9,797 nt of DNA from Actinobacteria bacterium UBA5975 (GTDB lineage: Bacteria; Actinomycetota; Actinomycetes; Nanopelagicales; Nanopelagicaceae): assembly GCA_002430075.1 (NCBI GenBank), contig DJBN01000052.1, positions 462 through 10,258 on the forward strand. The letters run 5' to 3'. Positions within the stretch are counted from its first letter, which is position 1. The number at the start of each line of letters is the position of its first letter. Below the pieces are notes generated by a model. It did not search any database, had not been told where the DNA came from, and was given only the letters and a program-made list of their open reading frames with translations. The translations under genes and the position numbers were made by a program. Below are positions 1-7,948 of the stretch, piece by piece.

Positions 1-906
1 ATTCCCGTTGGCGACAATAAGTTTGCAGCGCTCAATACATCGGTATGGTCTGGTGGTTCATTTATCTATGTTCCAAAGGGTGTGCACGTCGACATTCCCC
101 TTCAGGCATATTTCCGTATCAACACAGAGAATATGGGGCAGTTTGAGCGCACGCTGATTATTGCCGATGAGGATTCATATATTCACTATGTAGAAGGATG
201 CACCGCCCCAATCTATAAGTCTGACTCTCTGCACTCAGCTGTTGTAGAGATCATCGTCAAGAAGGGTGCACGCGTTCGATATACAACAATCCAGAATTGG
301 TCTAACAACGTCTATAACTTGGTAACAAAGCGAGCAATATGCGCAGAAGGCGCAACGATGGAATGGGTTGATGGAAATATCGGCTCAAAGGTCACCATGA
401 AGTATCCAGCTGTAATGTTGATGGGTCCACATGCAAAGGGTGAAACTTTATCTCTCGCATTTGCAGGTCCTGGTCAACATCAAGATTCTGGGGCAAAGAT
501 GGTCCATGCAGCTCCCTATACATCTTCTTCAGTGATTTCTAAGTCTGTGGCACGTGGTGGGGGCCGTACTTCATACCGTGGACTTGTTCAAGTACAAGAA
601 GGAGCGCATCACTCAGCAAGTACTGTCAAATGTGATGCTCTCTTGGTTGACACAATCTCGCGTTCAGATACATATCCGTATGTGGATATTCGCGAAGATG
701 ATGTATCGATGGGACATGAAGCTACAGTGTCAAAGATTTCTGATGATCAACTCTTCTATCTGATGTCACGTGGACTGAGCGAAGATGAAGCAATGGCAAT
801 GATTGTTCGCGGATTTATCGAACCAATTGCTCGCGAACTTCCTATGGAGTATGCGCTCGAACTCAACCGACTCATCGAACTTCAGATGGAAGGTGCAGTC
901 GGCTAA
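1..906 (+). CDS. sufB: Fe-S cluster scaffold protein SufB (5' partial)
   Basis: SufB is the core scaffold subunit of the cytosolic SufBC2D complex, on which new Fe-S clusters are built. The reading frame is open from the first base, so the start lies outside the window. About 301 residues are visible against roughly 470 for the family, so about the N-terminal third is missing. Conserved blocks read [57 protein letters not shown] and [12 protein letters not shown]. The cysteine of EGCTAP is visible residue 67 and that of KCDALLVD is residue 211. From memory these match conserved SufB cysteines, the second being the one essential in E. coli (Cys405). The stop TAA at 904-906 shares its last A with the sufD ATG, so the two are probably coupled. 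Identity is secure; upstream regulation (for example a SufR gene) cannot be seen. Confidence 0.98.
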   Translation: MPVGDNKFAALNTSVWSGGSFIYVPKGVHVDIPLQAYFRINTENMGQFERTLIIADEDSYIHYVEGCTAPIYKSDSLHSAVVEIIVKKGARVRYTTIQNWSNNVYNLVTKRAICAEGATMEWVDGNIGSKVTMKYPAVMLMGPHAKGETLSLAFAGPGQHQDSGAKMVHAAPYTSSSVISKSVARGGGRTSYRGLVQVQEGAHHSASTVKCDALLVDTISRSDTYPYVDIREDDVSMGHEATVSKISDDQLFYLMSRGLSEDEAMAMIVRGFIEPIARELPMEYALELNRLIELQMEGAVG

Positions 907-1997
907 TGACGACGCTTCAATCTAATCTCCTTGAAAACCACACTCCTTCCGGTCGCGAAGAGGCGTGGCGATTCACGCCCCTTAAACGTCTTGGTGGAAT
1001 GCACGATGGATCGGCGACCCCCGAACTTCGTAACTCACTTGCAACAAAGAATCCACTTAAGGATGGCGTAACTTTTACTCATCAGGATGTCATAGCTGTG
1101 ACAGAAAGTGATGATGCGATCGTTCAGCGAATTCGTGCTTTCACAAATTCTGGTGCTCTTCTGACTATTCCAGCCAATACCGAAGTTGCCGAACCGATAT
1201 TTCTCAACAGAACCTCAATGTCAACTAAGAGCGCTGAATTTTCACGAGTTCAGATCAAAGCTGGCAACCATTGCAAAGCTACCGTCATCATCGAAAATAC
1301 TGGTGATACACATTTAGCTGAGGATCTCGAAATTATAGTTGAGCCAGGTGCACACTTGACGCTGATCTCATTGCAAGAATGGGGTTCAGAGACTATTCAC
1401 GCAGGGCGCCATCATGCAATCGTCGATCGAGATGCAACATTTACATCAATCGTTGTGACTGTTGGGGGAGACCTCGTTCGGTTACTTCCAACGGTGGATT
1501 TCATAGCACCTGGGGCATCGTGCGACCTATCTGGTGTCTACTTTGCAACTGCTGGACAGTTCTTTGAGCACCGTATGTTTGTAGATCACAAGGTTGCTAA
1601 TGCGAAGTCTCGAGTCAACTACAAGGGAGCACTTGCAGGAGATAAGGCTCATACGGTTTGGATTGGCGATGTCTTTATTCGTGCAGCAGCTGAAGGAACA
1701 GATACCTACGAGTTAAATCGCAACCTTCTACTTTCAGATGGAGCCCGAGCCGATTCTGTCCCTAATCTTGAAATCGAAACAGGAGAAATCGTTGGAGCAG
1801 GACATGCCTCAACTACAGGGCGCTTTGATGACGAACAACTTTTTTATCTCATGTCGCGCGGAATCAATATGGAAGATGCGCGCAGGCTCGTCGTTCGTGG
1901 ATTCTTTAACGAAATCATCGCCGAAATCGGAAATGAGGAGATTCAGAATCGACTTATGGATCGCATCGATTCAGAATTAGCAAAGGCAGCTAAGTAG
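906..1997 (+). CDS. sufD: Fe-S cluster assembly protein SufD
   Basis: SufD is the SufB paralogue that pairs with it in the SufBC2D scaffold. The 363-residue protein has the divergent N-terminal part typical of SufD (REEAWRFTPLKRL near residues 18-30), a central beta-helix region, and the conserved C-terminal block [21 protein letters not shown] followed by a helix ending in the RGFFNEI segment. His300 in that block aligns with the SufD histidine (His360 in E. coli) implicated, with a SufB cysteine, in nascent cluster binding; this equivalence is from memory. The start ATG overlaps the sufB stop by one base (TAATG). The stop TAG at 1995-1997 is followed directly by the ATG of the next gene. 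Both junctions suggest translational coupling. SufB is excluded because the SufB cysteine motifs are absent and full-length sufB lies directly upstream. Confidence 0.96.
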   Translation: MTTLQSNLLENHTPSGREEAWRFTPLKRLGGMHDGSATPELRNSLATKNPLKDGVTFTHQDVIAVTESDDAIVQRIRAFTNSGALLTIPANTEVAEPIFLNRTSMSTKSAEFSRVQIKAGNHCKATVIIENTGDTHLAEDLEIIVEPGAHLTLISLQEWGSETIHAGRHHAIVDRDATFTSIVVTVGGDLVRLLPTVDFIAPGASCDLSGVYFATAGQFFEHRMFVDHKVANAKSRVNYKGALAGDKAHTVWIGDVFIRAAAEGTDTYELNRNLLLSDGARADSVPNLEIETGEIVGAGHASTTGRFDDEQLFYLMSRGINMEDARRLVVRGFFNEIIAEIGNEEIQNRLMDRIDSELAKAAK

Positions 1998-2294
1998 ATG
2001 TCAGACCTTTCACTTGCGCAATTAGCCCCTGGCAAGCCAGTTCGTATCGAAAAAAATGGTGAAGCTCTCTGCGTTACACGCATAGGGGATGAAGTTTTTG
2101 CGATCGGGGATGTATGTAGCCACTCAGAGGCATCGCTCTCTGAGGGTGATGTCACTGATTATAAAATTGAGTGTTGGCTCCATGGAGCCGAATTCGACCT
2201 TCGCACCGGTGAAGCCCTCACGCCTCCTGCCGTAGCACCTGTTAAGACCTATTTAGTAACTGTCGACGGAGACTCCGTCACGGTAGAGATGTAA
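1998..2294 (+). CDS. Rieske-type [2Fe-2S] ferredoxin in the SUF operon
   Basis: This 98-residue protein is a single Rieske domain with no membrane segment or signal peptide, so it should be a soluble non-heme-dioxygenase-type ferredoxin. The cluster motif is complete: Cys40-x-His42, then 16 residues, then Cys59-x2-His62 (CSH and CWLH), followed by GAEFDLRTGEAL, which is typical of the family. It begins directly after the sufD stop and lies 11 bp before sufC, so it is embedded in the SUF transcript. An insertion between sufD and sufC is, as I recall, common in actinobacteria. Its job there is not visible from sequence. Electron delivery during cluster assembly is a reasonable inference, and a catabolic dioxygenase partner is unlikely because no oxygenase gene is nearby. 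It has also been loosely annotated as NirD-like. Confidence 0.92.
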   Translation: MSDLSLAQLAPGKPVRIEKNGEALCVTRIGDEVFAIGDVCSHSEASLSEGDVTDYKIECWLHGAEFDLRTGEALTPPAVAPVKTYLVTVDGDSVTVEM

Positions 2295-2305
2295 CGGAGA
2301 TAGAT

Positions 2306-3058
2306 ATGAGTACTCTAGAAATTCGCGGACTGAAAGTATCTGTCGAAACCGAGCAAGGATCAGTTGAGATTCTTAAAGGCGTAGATCTAACAATCAAGTC
2401 GGGTGAGACACATGCAATCATGGGGCCAAACGGTTCTGGCAAATCAACTCTTGCTTATTCAATCGCAGGACACCCGAAGTACACAATCACAGATGGAACA
2501 GTGACTCTCGATGGGAAAGATGTTCTTGAGATGACTGTTGATGAACGTGCAAAGGCAGGGCTCTTCCTTGCGATGCAGTACCCGGTAGAAGTCCCAGGTG
2601 TCTCTGTCTCAAACTTCTTACGCACTGCAGCAACGGCTCTTCGTGGAGAAGCACCAAAGCTTCGTGAATGGGTTGGCGAAATGAAAGCTGCAATGGAATC
2701 CCTTAAAATGGATTCAGCCTTCGCAACGCGTAATGTCAATGAAGGATTCTCAGGAGGCGAAAAGAAGCGCCATGAGATTATGCAGTTAGAACTGCTTAAG
2801 CCAAAATTTGCCATTCTTGACGAAACAGATTCTGGGCTAGATGTAGATGCGTTACGGGTTGTTTCAGAGGGTGTTGTTCGTGCTAAGGAAGCAAACAATC
2901 ACGGAATTATTCTGATCACGCACTACACACGGATTCTCAAATATATAAAGCCTGATTTTGTACATGTCTTCGCCAACGGTCGTATCGTTGAAGAAGGTGG
3001 CCCAGAACTTGCGGATAAGCTAGAGGCAGATGGATATGCGGAGTACGTAAAGGCGTAA
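2306..3058 (+). CDS. sufC: Fe-S assembly ATPase SufC
   Basis: SufC is the ABC-type ATPase of the SufBC2D complex. It hydrolyses ATP in the cytosol to drive conformational change of the scaffold and is not a transporter subunit. The 250 residues show all nucleotide-binding motifs: Walker A GPNGSGKST (40-48), the SufC-style signature SGGEKKR (149-155), Walker B FAILDE with Asp172 and Glu173, the D-loop SGLD (176-179) and the H-loop His206 in LITHYTRIL. The ETDSGLD wording and absence of a permease partner mark SufC rather than a transport ATPase. GGAGA at 2296-2300, 5 nt before the ATG, is a good ribosome binding site and the clearest one inside the operon. The high stoichiometric need for SufC (two per complex) could explain its own site, which is inference. 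Confidence 0.98.
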   Translation: MSTLEIRGLKVSVETEQGSVEILKGVDLTIKSGETHAIMGPNGSGKSTLAYSIAGHPKYTITDGTVTLDGKDVLEMTVDERAKAGLFLAMQYPVEVPGVSVSNFLRTAATALRGEAPKLREWVGEMKAAMESLKMDSAFATRNVNEGFSGGEKKRHEIMQLELLKPKFAILDETDSGLDVDALRVVSEGVVRAKEANNHGIILITHYTRILKYIKPDFVHVFANGRIVEEGGPELADKLEADGYAEYVKA

Positions 3059-3060
3059 CC

Positions 3061-4308
3061 ATGGCTTTTAACGCTGCACTCATTGCTAAAGATTTTCCGA
3101 TTCTTGATCGGAAGATTCGCGATGGCAAGCGCCTAATTTATTTGGATTCCGGAGCCACTAGCCAGAAGCCACAAGTGGTTATCGATGCAGAGACAAATTT
3201 CTATCGTCTCCATAATGCAGCGGTTCACAGAGGGGCTCATCAATTAGCGGAGGAAGCAACTGATGCCTACGAAGGTGCTCGCACCATCGTTGCGGATTTT
3301 CTTAATGCAGAGGTAGATGAAGTCATCTTTACCAAGGGTGCTACAGAGTCACTTAATCTAGTTGCCTACGCGATGGGAAACGCTCTTGCCGGCAATCGTT
3401 TCCATCTAAAAACTGGTGATTCGATAGTAGTCACCGAGATGGAGCACCATGCGAATCTTCTTCCGTGGCAAGAATTAGCAGCGCGCACAGGTGCAACCCT
3501 TAAGTGGTTTGAAGTAACAGCTGAAGGACGATTAGATCTATCATCGATTAACTCGGTGATTGATGACAATACGAAAGTTGTCGCGCTGACTCATCAATCA
3601 AATGTTCTTGGGACGATTAATCCACTCGAAGCGATTGCTAAACGGGCTCATGAGGTAGGAGCAGTTGTCGTACTTGACGCATGTCAATCAGTGCCGCATA
3701 TGCCAGTTGATGTAAAGGCGCTCAATATTGATTTCCTTGCCTTCTCAGGACATAAAGCTTTAGGCCCAACAGGAGTCGGAATCTTCTGGGGAAGATCTAA
3801 CCTCTTAGCGGATCTGCCTCCTTTCCTTACCGGCGGTTCAATGATTGAGAACGTCACGATGACCTCTGCAACGTGGGCTCCTGCACCCAGAAAATTTGAG
3901 GCGGGAGTGCCGAATATGGCACAGGCCGTTGGTCTTGGGACTGCAATCACATATTTGACATCAATCGGAATGCAAGCAATTTATGACCATGAGATTGCCC
4001 TCACTTCCTATCTACTCGATGGTCTTTCTCGTCTTGAAGATGTTCACGTCGTCGGTCCTCTTACTACAGAAAATCGCGGTGGAGCAATCTCATTTACAGT
4101 CGGTGAAATACATCCCCATGATCTTGGTCAGTACCTTGATAGTTTAGGAATCGCTGTACGGACGGGTCATCACTGCGCTTGGCCCTTAACTCGAAAGTTG
4201 GGCGTACCGGCGACTACTCGTGCCTCGCTCTACCTCTATAACACCAAGAGCGATCTTGATTCTCTTCTGGATGGTATTGAAGGCGCGAAGGAATATTTTG
4301 GTGCATGA
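3061..4308 (+). CDS. sufS: Cysteine desulfurase SufS
   Basis: SufS is a PLP-dependent type II cysteine desulfurase that converts L-cysteine to L-alanine and leaves a persulfide on its active-site cysteine. The 415-residue length is normal. Visible motifs are TKGATESLNLVA near the N-terminal third, EMEHHAN, DACQS with the PLP-ring aspartate Asp206, SGHKALGPTGVG with His231 and the Schiff-base Lys232, and RTGHHCAWP with the catalytic Cys372. The RxGHHCA form is characteristic of the SufS/CsdA group rather than IscS/NifS. The ATG lies 2 bp after the sufC stop with only a weak purine stretch before it, so translation is probably coupled to sufC. The stop TGA overlaps the sufU ATG (ATGA). The partner is SufU, encoded next. 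Confidence 0.97.
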   Translation: MAFNAALIAKDFPILDRKIRDGKRLIYLDSGATSQKPQVVIDAETNFYRLHNAAVHRGAHQLAEEATDAYEGARTIVADFLNAEVDEVIFTKGATESLNLVAYAMGNALAGNRFHLKTGDSIVVTEMEHHANLLPWQELAARTGATLKWFEVTAEGRLDLSSINSVIDDNTKVVALTHQSNVLGTINPLEAIAKRAHEVGAVVVLDACQSVPHMPVDVKALNIDFLAFSGHKALGPTGVGIFWGRSNLLADLPPFLTGGSMIENVTMTSATWAPAPRKFEAGVPNMAQAVGLGTAITYLTSIGMQAIYDHEIALTSYLLDGLSRLEDVHVVGPLTTENRGGAISFTVGEIHPHDLGQYLDSLGIAVRTGHHCAWPLTRKLGVPATTRASLYLYNTKSDLDSLLDGIEGAKEYFGA

Positions 4309-4748
4309 TGGAGTTAGATAACTTGTACCAAGAAGTGATTTTGGATCACTATAAACGCCCACAGCATAAGAAGCTTAATGAGGCTTTCGACGCGCAAGTT
4401 CATCACGTTAACCCCAGTTGCGGGGATGAGATCACTCTCAACCTTCGATTAGATGGAGATCGTGTCACTGATATCTCTTGGGATGGCGTGGGATGTTCAA
4501 TTTCTCAGGCAAGCGTCTCAATCTTGACAGACTTACTCATTGGAAAAGATTTAATACAGGTTACTCAGATAAGTGATGCATTTATGCATCTCATGCAAAG
4601 TAAGGGAACAGAAAAGGGGGACGAGGCGATTCTGGAAGATGCGGTTGCACTTGCCGGAGTCTCTCAGTACCCCGCGAGAATTAAATGCGCCCTTTTGGGT
4701 TGGATGGCCTTCAAGGATGCAAGCACGCAAGCCTTGGCAAAGCAGTAG
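4305..4748 (+). CDS. sufU: Zinc-dependent sulfurtransferase SufU
   Basis: SufU accepts the persulfide sulfur from SufS and passes it on to the SufBCD scaffold. The 147 residues carry the zinc-site ligands in order: Cys39 and Asp41 (NPSCGDE), Cys64 (GVGCSIS) and Cys128 (RIKCALLGW), together with the N-terminal YQEVILDHYKRP helix. The distance from Cys64 to Cys128 is about 20 residues longer than between the second and third cysteines of IscU. That insertion distinguishes SufU from IscU, so this is a sulfur relay and not a cluster scaffold. The ATG overlaps the sufS stop by 4 bp (ATGA at 4305-4308), and a second ATG follows immediately at 4308, so the start could be one codon later. Pairing with sufS matches the Gram-positive/actinobacterial SUF layout. 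Confidence 0.96.
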   Translation: MMELDNLYQEVILDHYKRPQHKKLNEAFDAQVHHVNPSCGDEITLNLRLDGDRVTDISWDGVGCSISQASVSILTDLLIGKDLIQVTQISDAFMHLMQSKGTEKGDEAILEDAVALAGVSQYPARIKCALLGWMAFKDASTQALAKQ

Positions 4749-4783
4749 TACAAGTTTAGAGAAAAGGAAAGTAGGATACGAGC

Positions 4784-5095
4784 ATGGTTGCAAAAATCGA
4801 AGATGTGAATGAGGCGATGAAGGATGTAGTAGATCCTGAGCTTGGCATTAATGTCGTAGACCTAGGTCTCATTTACGACATGATGGTTGACGAAAATAAT
4901 ATCGCCGTCCTTAACATGACGCTTACTTCTGCTGCATGTCCGCTTCAAGATGTGATCGAAGATCAAACTCGACAAGCGTTGGCCCCATTTACCGATGATG
5001 TAAAAATTAACTGGGTATGGATGCCGCCCTGGGGTCCAGATAAAATTTCTGATGATGGAAGAGAACAGCTACGCGCCCTCGGTTTCACTGTTTGA
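4784..5095 (+). CDS. sufT: MIP18/DUF59-family Fe-S maturation factor (SufT-like)
   Basis: The 103-residue protein is a single MIP18 (DUF59) domain. It contains DPELGINVVDLGLIY (17-31), the TSAACPL motif with the conserved Cys52, and the C-terminal WMPPWGPDKISDDGR stretch usual in actinobacterial SUF-linked members. Members of this family act as accessory factors that help deliver or mature Fe-S clusters on client proteins; SufT in Staphylococcus and Mycobacterium is the precedent I have in mind. It closes the SUF cluster, 35 bp after sufU, with an AGGA ribosome binding site at 4773-4776, 7 nt before the ATG. A phenylacetate-degradation PaaD-like role is excluded by context. The symbol is applied by family and position, so the family call is firmer than the precise role. 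Confidence 0.9.
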   Translation: MVAKIEDVNEAMKDVVDPELGINVVDLGLIYDMMVDENNIAVLNMTLTSAACPLQDVIEDQTRQALAPFTDDVKINWVWMPPWGPDKISDDGREQLRALGFTV

Positions 5096-5100
5096 TTTCG

Positions 5101-5130
5101 TTGACTTAAAACTTTATGTCACAATATGCA
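5101..5130 (+). promoter_or_regulatory. Weak candidate promoter for the ABC exporter
   Basis: TTGACT at 5101-5106 is a near-consensus -35 element. An 18-nt spacer leads to TATGCA at 5125-5130, a poor -10 that matches only the first half of TATAAT. If used, transcription would begin near 5137, at the second possible start codon of the ABC gene, which would give a leaderless message. Read-through from the SUF operon is an equally good explanation, because no terminator lies in the 20-bp gap. Confidence 0.22.
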
Positions 5131-6981
5131 GTCTGGATGACCTTTCGGTCTATGACCGCTGACCCTTCTGTAAAATCTCAGAAGCTCAAACCTGGAACTA
5201 TTAAACGAATTGTCTCGTATGGTCGTCCATACAAGTCATACATCATCATTTTCTTAATAACCGTAGTAATCGAAGCGCTATTGGTTATATCAACGCCTTT
5301 ACTTCTTCGTGAGCTCATTGATAAGGGCGTCATACCAAAAGATGGCGCCTTAGTAACTAAACTAGCTCTACTCGTGGGGTTGCTTGCAATCTTCGACGCA
5401 GTATTTAATATTTTTGGCCGCTGGTATTCAGCCAGAATCGGCGAAGGCCTTATCTACGATCTACGTTCTCAAGTATTTGCCCATATTCAACGCCAATCAA
5501 TTGCATTCTTCACCCGTACTCAGACTGGTGCGCTGATTTCTAGAATCAATTCTGACGTCATGGGCGCACAACAAGCATTTACGGGTACCTTATCGGGAGT
5601 CGTCAGCAATGTGGTCTCACTTGTTCTCGTTGTGACCACCATGCTCATACTCTCCTGGCAGATCACTCTTGTCTCACTCTTGCTATTGCCCGTATTTCTC
5701 CTACCTACAAAGTGGGTCGGAAAGAGAATTCAAGCGTTGACTCGTGACTCCTTTAACCTGAACGCAACGATGTCGAGCACAATGACAGAACGTTTCAATG
5801 TTTCAGGAGCTCTATTGGTCGCTCTCTACGGAAAACCATCGGGAGAAGAGAGTTTCTTCCGCAGTCGAGCGCGCAAAGTGGCTGATATCGGAATTCAGAC
5901 TGCAATGCTCAATCGCATCTTCTTCGTCGGAATCACAAGTGTGGCAGCTGTTGCAACAGCATTTGCCTATGGAATCGGCGGACACCTAGCGATCAACGAA
6001 TCCATCACAGTCGGTACTCTGTTGGCGATTACTGCACTCCTTATCAGACTTTATGGGCCATTGACCGCGCTTTCTAATGTTCGAATTGATGTAATGACAG
6101 CGCTTGTCTCATTCGAACGTGTCTTCGAAGTACTTGATTTACAACCGATGATTACCGATAACGTAGACGCTAAGAAATTGGTCGATAAGAATATTTCGAT
6201 TGATTTCACCAATGTGGCCTTTAGCTACCCCCGAGCAGATCAGATTTCACTCGCATCCCTTGAATCTGCAGCAAAGGCTGAAACTGTAGAGAGTGGAGAA
6301 GTACTGAAAGGAATTTCATTTTCTGCCCCTGCAGGATCTCTGACTGCGATCGTCGGCCCATCCGGCGCGGGTAAAACAACAATGAGCGCGTTGCTTCCGA
6401 GGCTCTATGACGTCACTCAAGGCGCAATTACCTTTAACGGTGACGATATTCGAAACTTTACTGTGCAATCGCTGCGTGACTCAATAGGAGTTGTGATGCA
6501 GGATGCTCATCTCTTCCACGAAACAATTGCACAGAACCTTCGGTATGCCAAGGAAGATGCCACCGAAGATGAAATGATTGCCGCGTGTGTTGCCGCACAG
6601 ATCTGGGATCTGATTTCCACTCTGCCTAATCGGTTTGAAACCATGGTTGGCGAACGCGGGCATCGACTTTCAGGTGGAGAGAAGCAACGCCTGGCCATAG
6701 CTCGTTTACTTCTCAAAGCGCCTGCGATAGTCATCCTCGATGAGGCAACAGCGCATCTTGATTCAGAGAACGAGTCACTTGTTCAAGAAGCCCTGAAGCA
6801 GGCCTTAGTTGGGCGAACATCAATAGTTATTGCTCACCGGTTAAGTACCGTCATGGAGGCTGATCAGATTTTGGTATTGGAAAAGGGCTTAATTGTTGAA
6901 CGCGGAAGGCACGAAGAGCTCATTTCTAAGGGCGGACTTTATTCAGAGCTCTTTGACCGACAAGACATCACGACGAATTAG
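5116..6981 (+). CDS. Fused ABC-B type exporter (permease plus ATPase)
   Basis: The protein is a half-transporter of the MsbA/LmrA type that should work as a dimer in the inner membrane. Its substrate cannot be read from sequence. Six membrane segments lie in residues 42-330. The nucleotide-binding domain follows: A-loop Tyr371, Walker A GPSGAGKTT (414-422, Lys420), Q-loop Gln462, signature LSGGEKQR (518-525), Walker B with Asp542 and catalytic Glu543, and H-loop His574. Some 23 residues separate Tyr371-Pro372 from the VLKGISF strand, more than in MsbA; I recall similar spacing in actinobacterial homologues. The length of 621 assumes the ATG at 5116. ATGs at 5137 (Met8) and 5152 (Met13) are also possible, and none has a ribosome binding site. 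It lies 20 bp after sufT, and the last 39 bp overlap the SURF1 gene on the other strand. Confidence 0.93.
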   Translation: MSQYAVWMTFRSMTADPSVKSQKLKPGTIKRIVSYGRPYKSYIIIFLITVVIEALLVISTPLLLRELIDKGVIPKDGALVTKLALLVGLLAIFDAVFNIFGRWYSARIGEGLIYDLRSQVFAHIQRQSIAFFTRTQTGALISRINSDVMGAQQAFTGTLSGVVSNVVSLVLVVTTMLILSWQITLVSLLLLPVFLLPTKWVGKRIQALTRDSFNLNATMSSTMTERFNVSGALLVALYGKPSGEESFFRSRARKVADIGIQTAMLNRIFFVGITSVAAVATAFAYGIGGHLAINESITVGTLLAITALLIRLYGPLTALSNVRIDVMTALVSFERVFEVLDLQPMITDNVDAKKLVDKNISIDFTNVAFSYPRADQISLASLESAAKAETVESGEVLKGISFSAPAGSLTAIVGPSGAGKTTMSALLPRLYDVTQGAITFNGDDIRNFTVQSLRDSIGVVMQDAHLFHETIAQNLRYAKEDATEDEMIAACVAAQIWDLISTLPNRFETMVGERGHRLSGGEKQRLAIARLLLKAPAIVILDEATAHLDSENESLVQEALKQALVGRTSIVIAHRLSTVMEADQILVLEKGLIVERGRHEELISKGGLYSELFDRQDITTN

Positions 6982-7668
6982 AATTCGTCCATAGATAACG
7001 AGCGCTGCAAAGAAGATCCATTGCAGCGCGTAGGCCATATGTGGCCCATCAGATAGTTCTGGTAGCTCTGCTGCAACTGCAGGCCTCAGATCAGAGGTTG
7101 AACCATTGATGAGATCGAGGTAGAACTTCTCGGAGGCAGAACCAGATTGTGCATTTGCTTTAGCAATCAAACCTTCTGAAGAATTCGACGGAATTGCAAA
7201 GAATGAACCCCGTGGAAGGGAGCTATCTAAGCGAAGTCTTCCAACAATCTCTACAGAATCGGTCGTGATTCTAGGTAATTCGGGGCGAATCGTTGCTGAT
7301 GCTCCAGCTTTAACCCACCCTCTATCTATCCAGAATTTCTGACCATCAGTAGAAGTAAAGCGGGTAAGAAGTTCAAAACCGTAGACACCTTCGGAATAGC
7401 GGTTACGAAGCAAGATTTGTGTTGCTGGGTCGAATCTTCCGGTTACCCGAACAGGTTGCCACTCAAATTGAGCAGGATTTCCAACCACATCAGTAAGGGG
7501 AACGGAATCTTTCGCTGAATTTACTTCGATAAATGAGTTGCGAGCGTGTCTATCTACTCCGCGGTGATATTGCCATTGCGCGGCCCACACGCAGAGTGCA
7601 ATTAGTAAAAGAGCTAGGAGAGTTTTAAGAATCGAGAGCGGTTCTCTTTTTTTAAGGTGACTACTCAA
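6943..7668 (-). CDS. SURF1-family cytochrome c oxidase assembly protein
   Basis: SURF1 proteins assist assembly of heme-copper (aa3-type) cytochrome c oxidase in the cytoplasmic membrane, so the host probably respires aerobically. The 241 residues have the expected plan: a membrane segment at about 12-30, directly followed by the WQYHRG motif (32-37), a large extracytoplasmic domain containing WIDRGWV (113-119), then GPHMAYALQW (208-217) leading into the second membrane segment and a basic tail. The start is a TTG at 7668-7666 inside the last codons of the DUF3099 gene, giving an 8-bp overlap. No ATG or GTG lies before the first membrane segment, so the TTG is the most plausible start. The stop (6943-6945) lies inside the convergent ABC gene, so the last 12 codons are antisense to its end. 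Confidence 0.93.
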   Translation of the reverse strand: MSSHLKKREPLSILKTLLALLLIALCVWAAQWQYHRGVDRHARNSFIEVNSAKDSVPLTDVVGNPAQFEWQPVRVTGRFDPATQILLRNRYSEGVYGFELLTRFTSTDGQKFWIDRGWVKAGASATIRPELPRITTDSVEIVGRLRLDSSLPRGSFFAIPSNSSEGLIAKANAQSGSASEKFYLDLINGSTSDLRPAVAAELPELSDGPHMAYALQWIFFAALVIYGRILIRRDVLSVKEL

Positions 7669-7933
7669 TGCCTCGCGGCCTCTTTTTGAGTATTGCAGCT
7701 CCTGGAATTACAGTCTCACGTCCTGCATTGGCGACGACAACTGCAATGTAGGGAAGTGTTACAGCGCCGGCGAGAGCAAACCAGCGGTAGGGGCTCGGTA
7801 GAACAACAGTGAGGATAAAACATGCGGTTCTAATCATCATAGAGATGAAGTAGCGACGTTGGCGTGCCGACTGGTCAGTAGATAAGCCTTGTGGCGCGCT
7901 GGTGATGTCAAAGATCTCATCCTCTTTAGCCAT
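7661..7933 (-). CDS. DUF3099 small membrane protein
   Basis: The 90-residue protein matches my recollection of the actinobacterial DUF3099 family: an N-terminal ITSAP segment, the basic motif ARQRRYFISM (23-32), and two membrane segments at about 29-45 and 50-68 separated by a short PSPYRW turn, ending in VANAGR and a basic tail. Function is unknown. It is translated just ahead of SURF1 with an 8-bp overlap, so a link to oxidase assembly is possible but unproven. No Shine-Dalgarno site precedes the ATG at 7933-7931. A TANNNT hexamer 6 nt upstream suggests a leaderless message. Confidence 0.85.
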   Translation of the reverse strand: MAKEDEIFDITSAPQGLSTDQSARQRRYFISMMIRTACFILTVVLPSPYRWFALAGAVTLPYIAVVVANAGRETVIPGAAILKKRPRGIE

Positions 7934-7939
7934 AGCGCA

Positions 7940-7945
7940 ACAGTA
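7940..7945 (-). promoter_or_regulatory. Candidate -10 element for DUF3099-SURF1, leaderless
   Basis: Read on the minus strand the hexamer is TACTGT, which fits the actinobacterial TANNNT -10 pattern. Exactly 6 nt separate it from the ATG of the DUF3099 gene, which would put the transcription start at the A of the start codon. No clear -35 hexamer is visible at the right distance; it would fall inside the fabG coding region. No ribosome binding site is present, consistent with leaderless initiation. Confidence 0.38.
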
Positions 7946-7948
7946 GGG

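Noticed and set aside
2455..2898. Minus-strand open frame of 147 codons inside sufC
   Set aside because: It is antisense to the conserved core of sufC, its translation is Ser/Arg-rich with no recognisable domain, and it arises from codon bias of the real gene.
4305..4748. IscU scaffold identity for the SufU gene
   Set aside because: The long Cys64-Cys128 spacing and pairing with sufS fit SufU rather than IscU.
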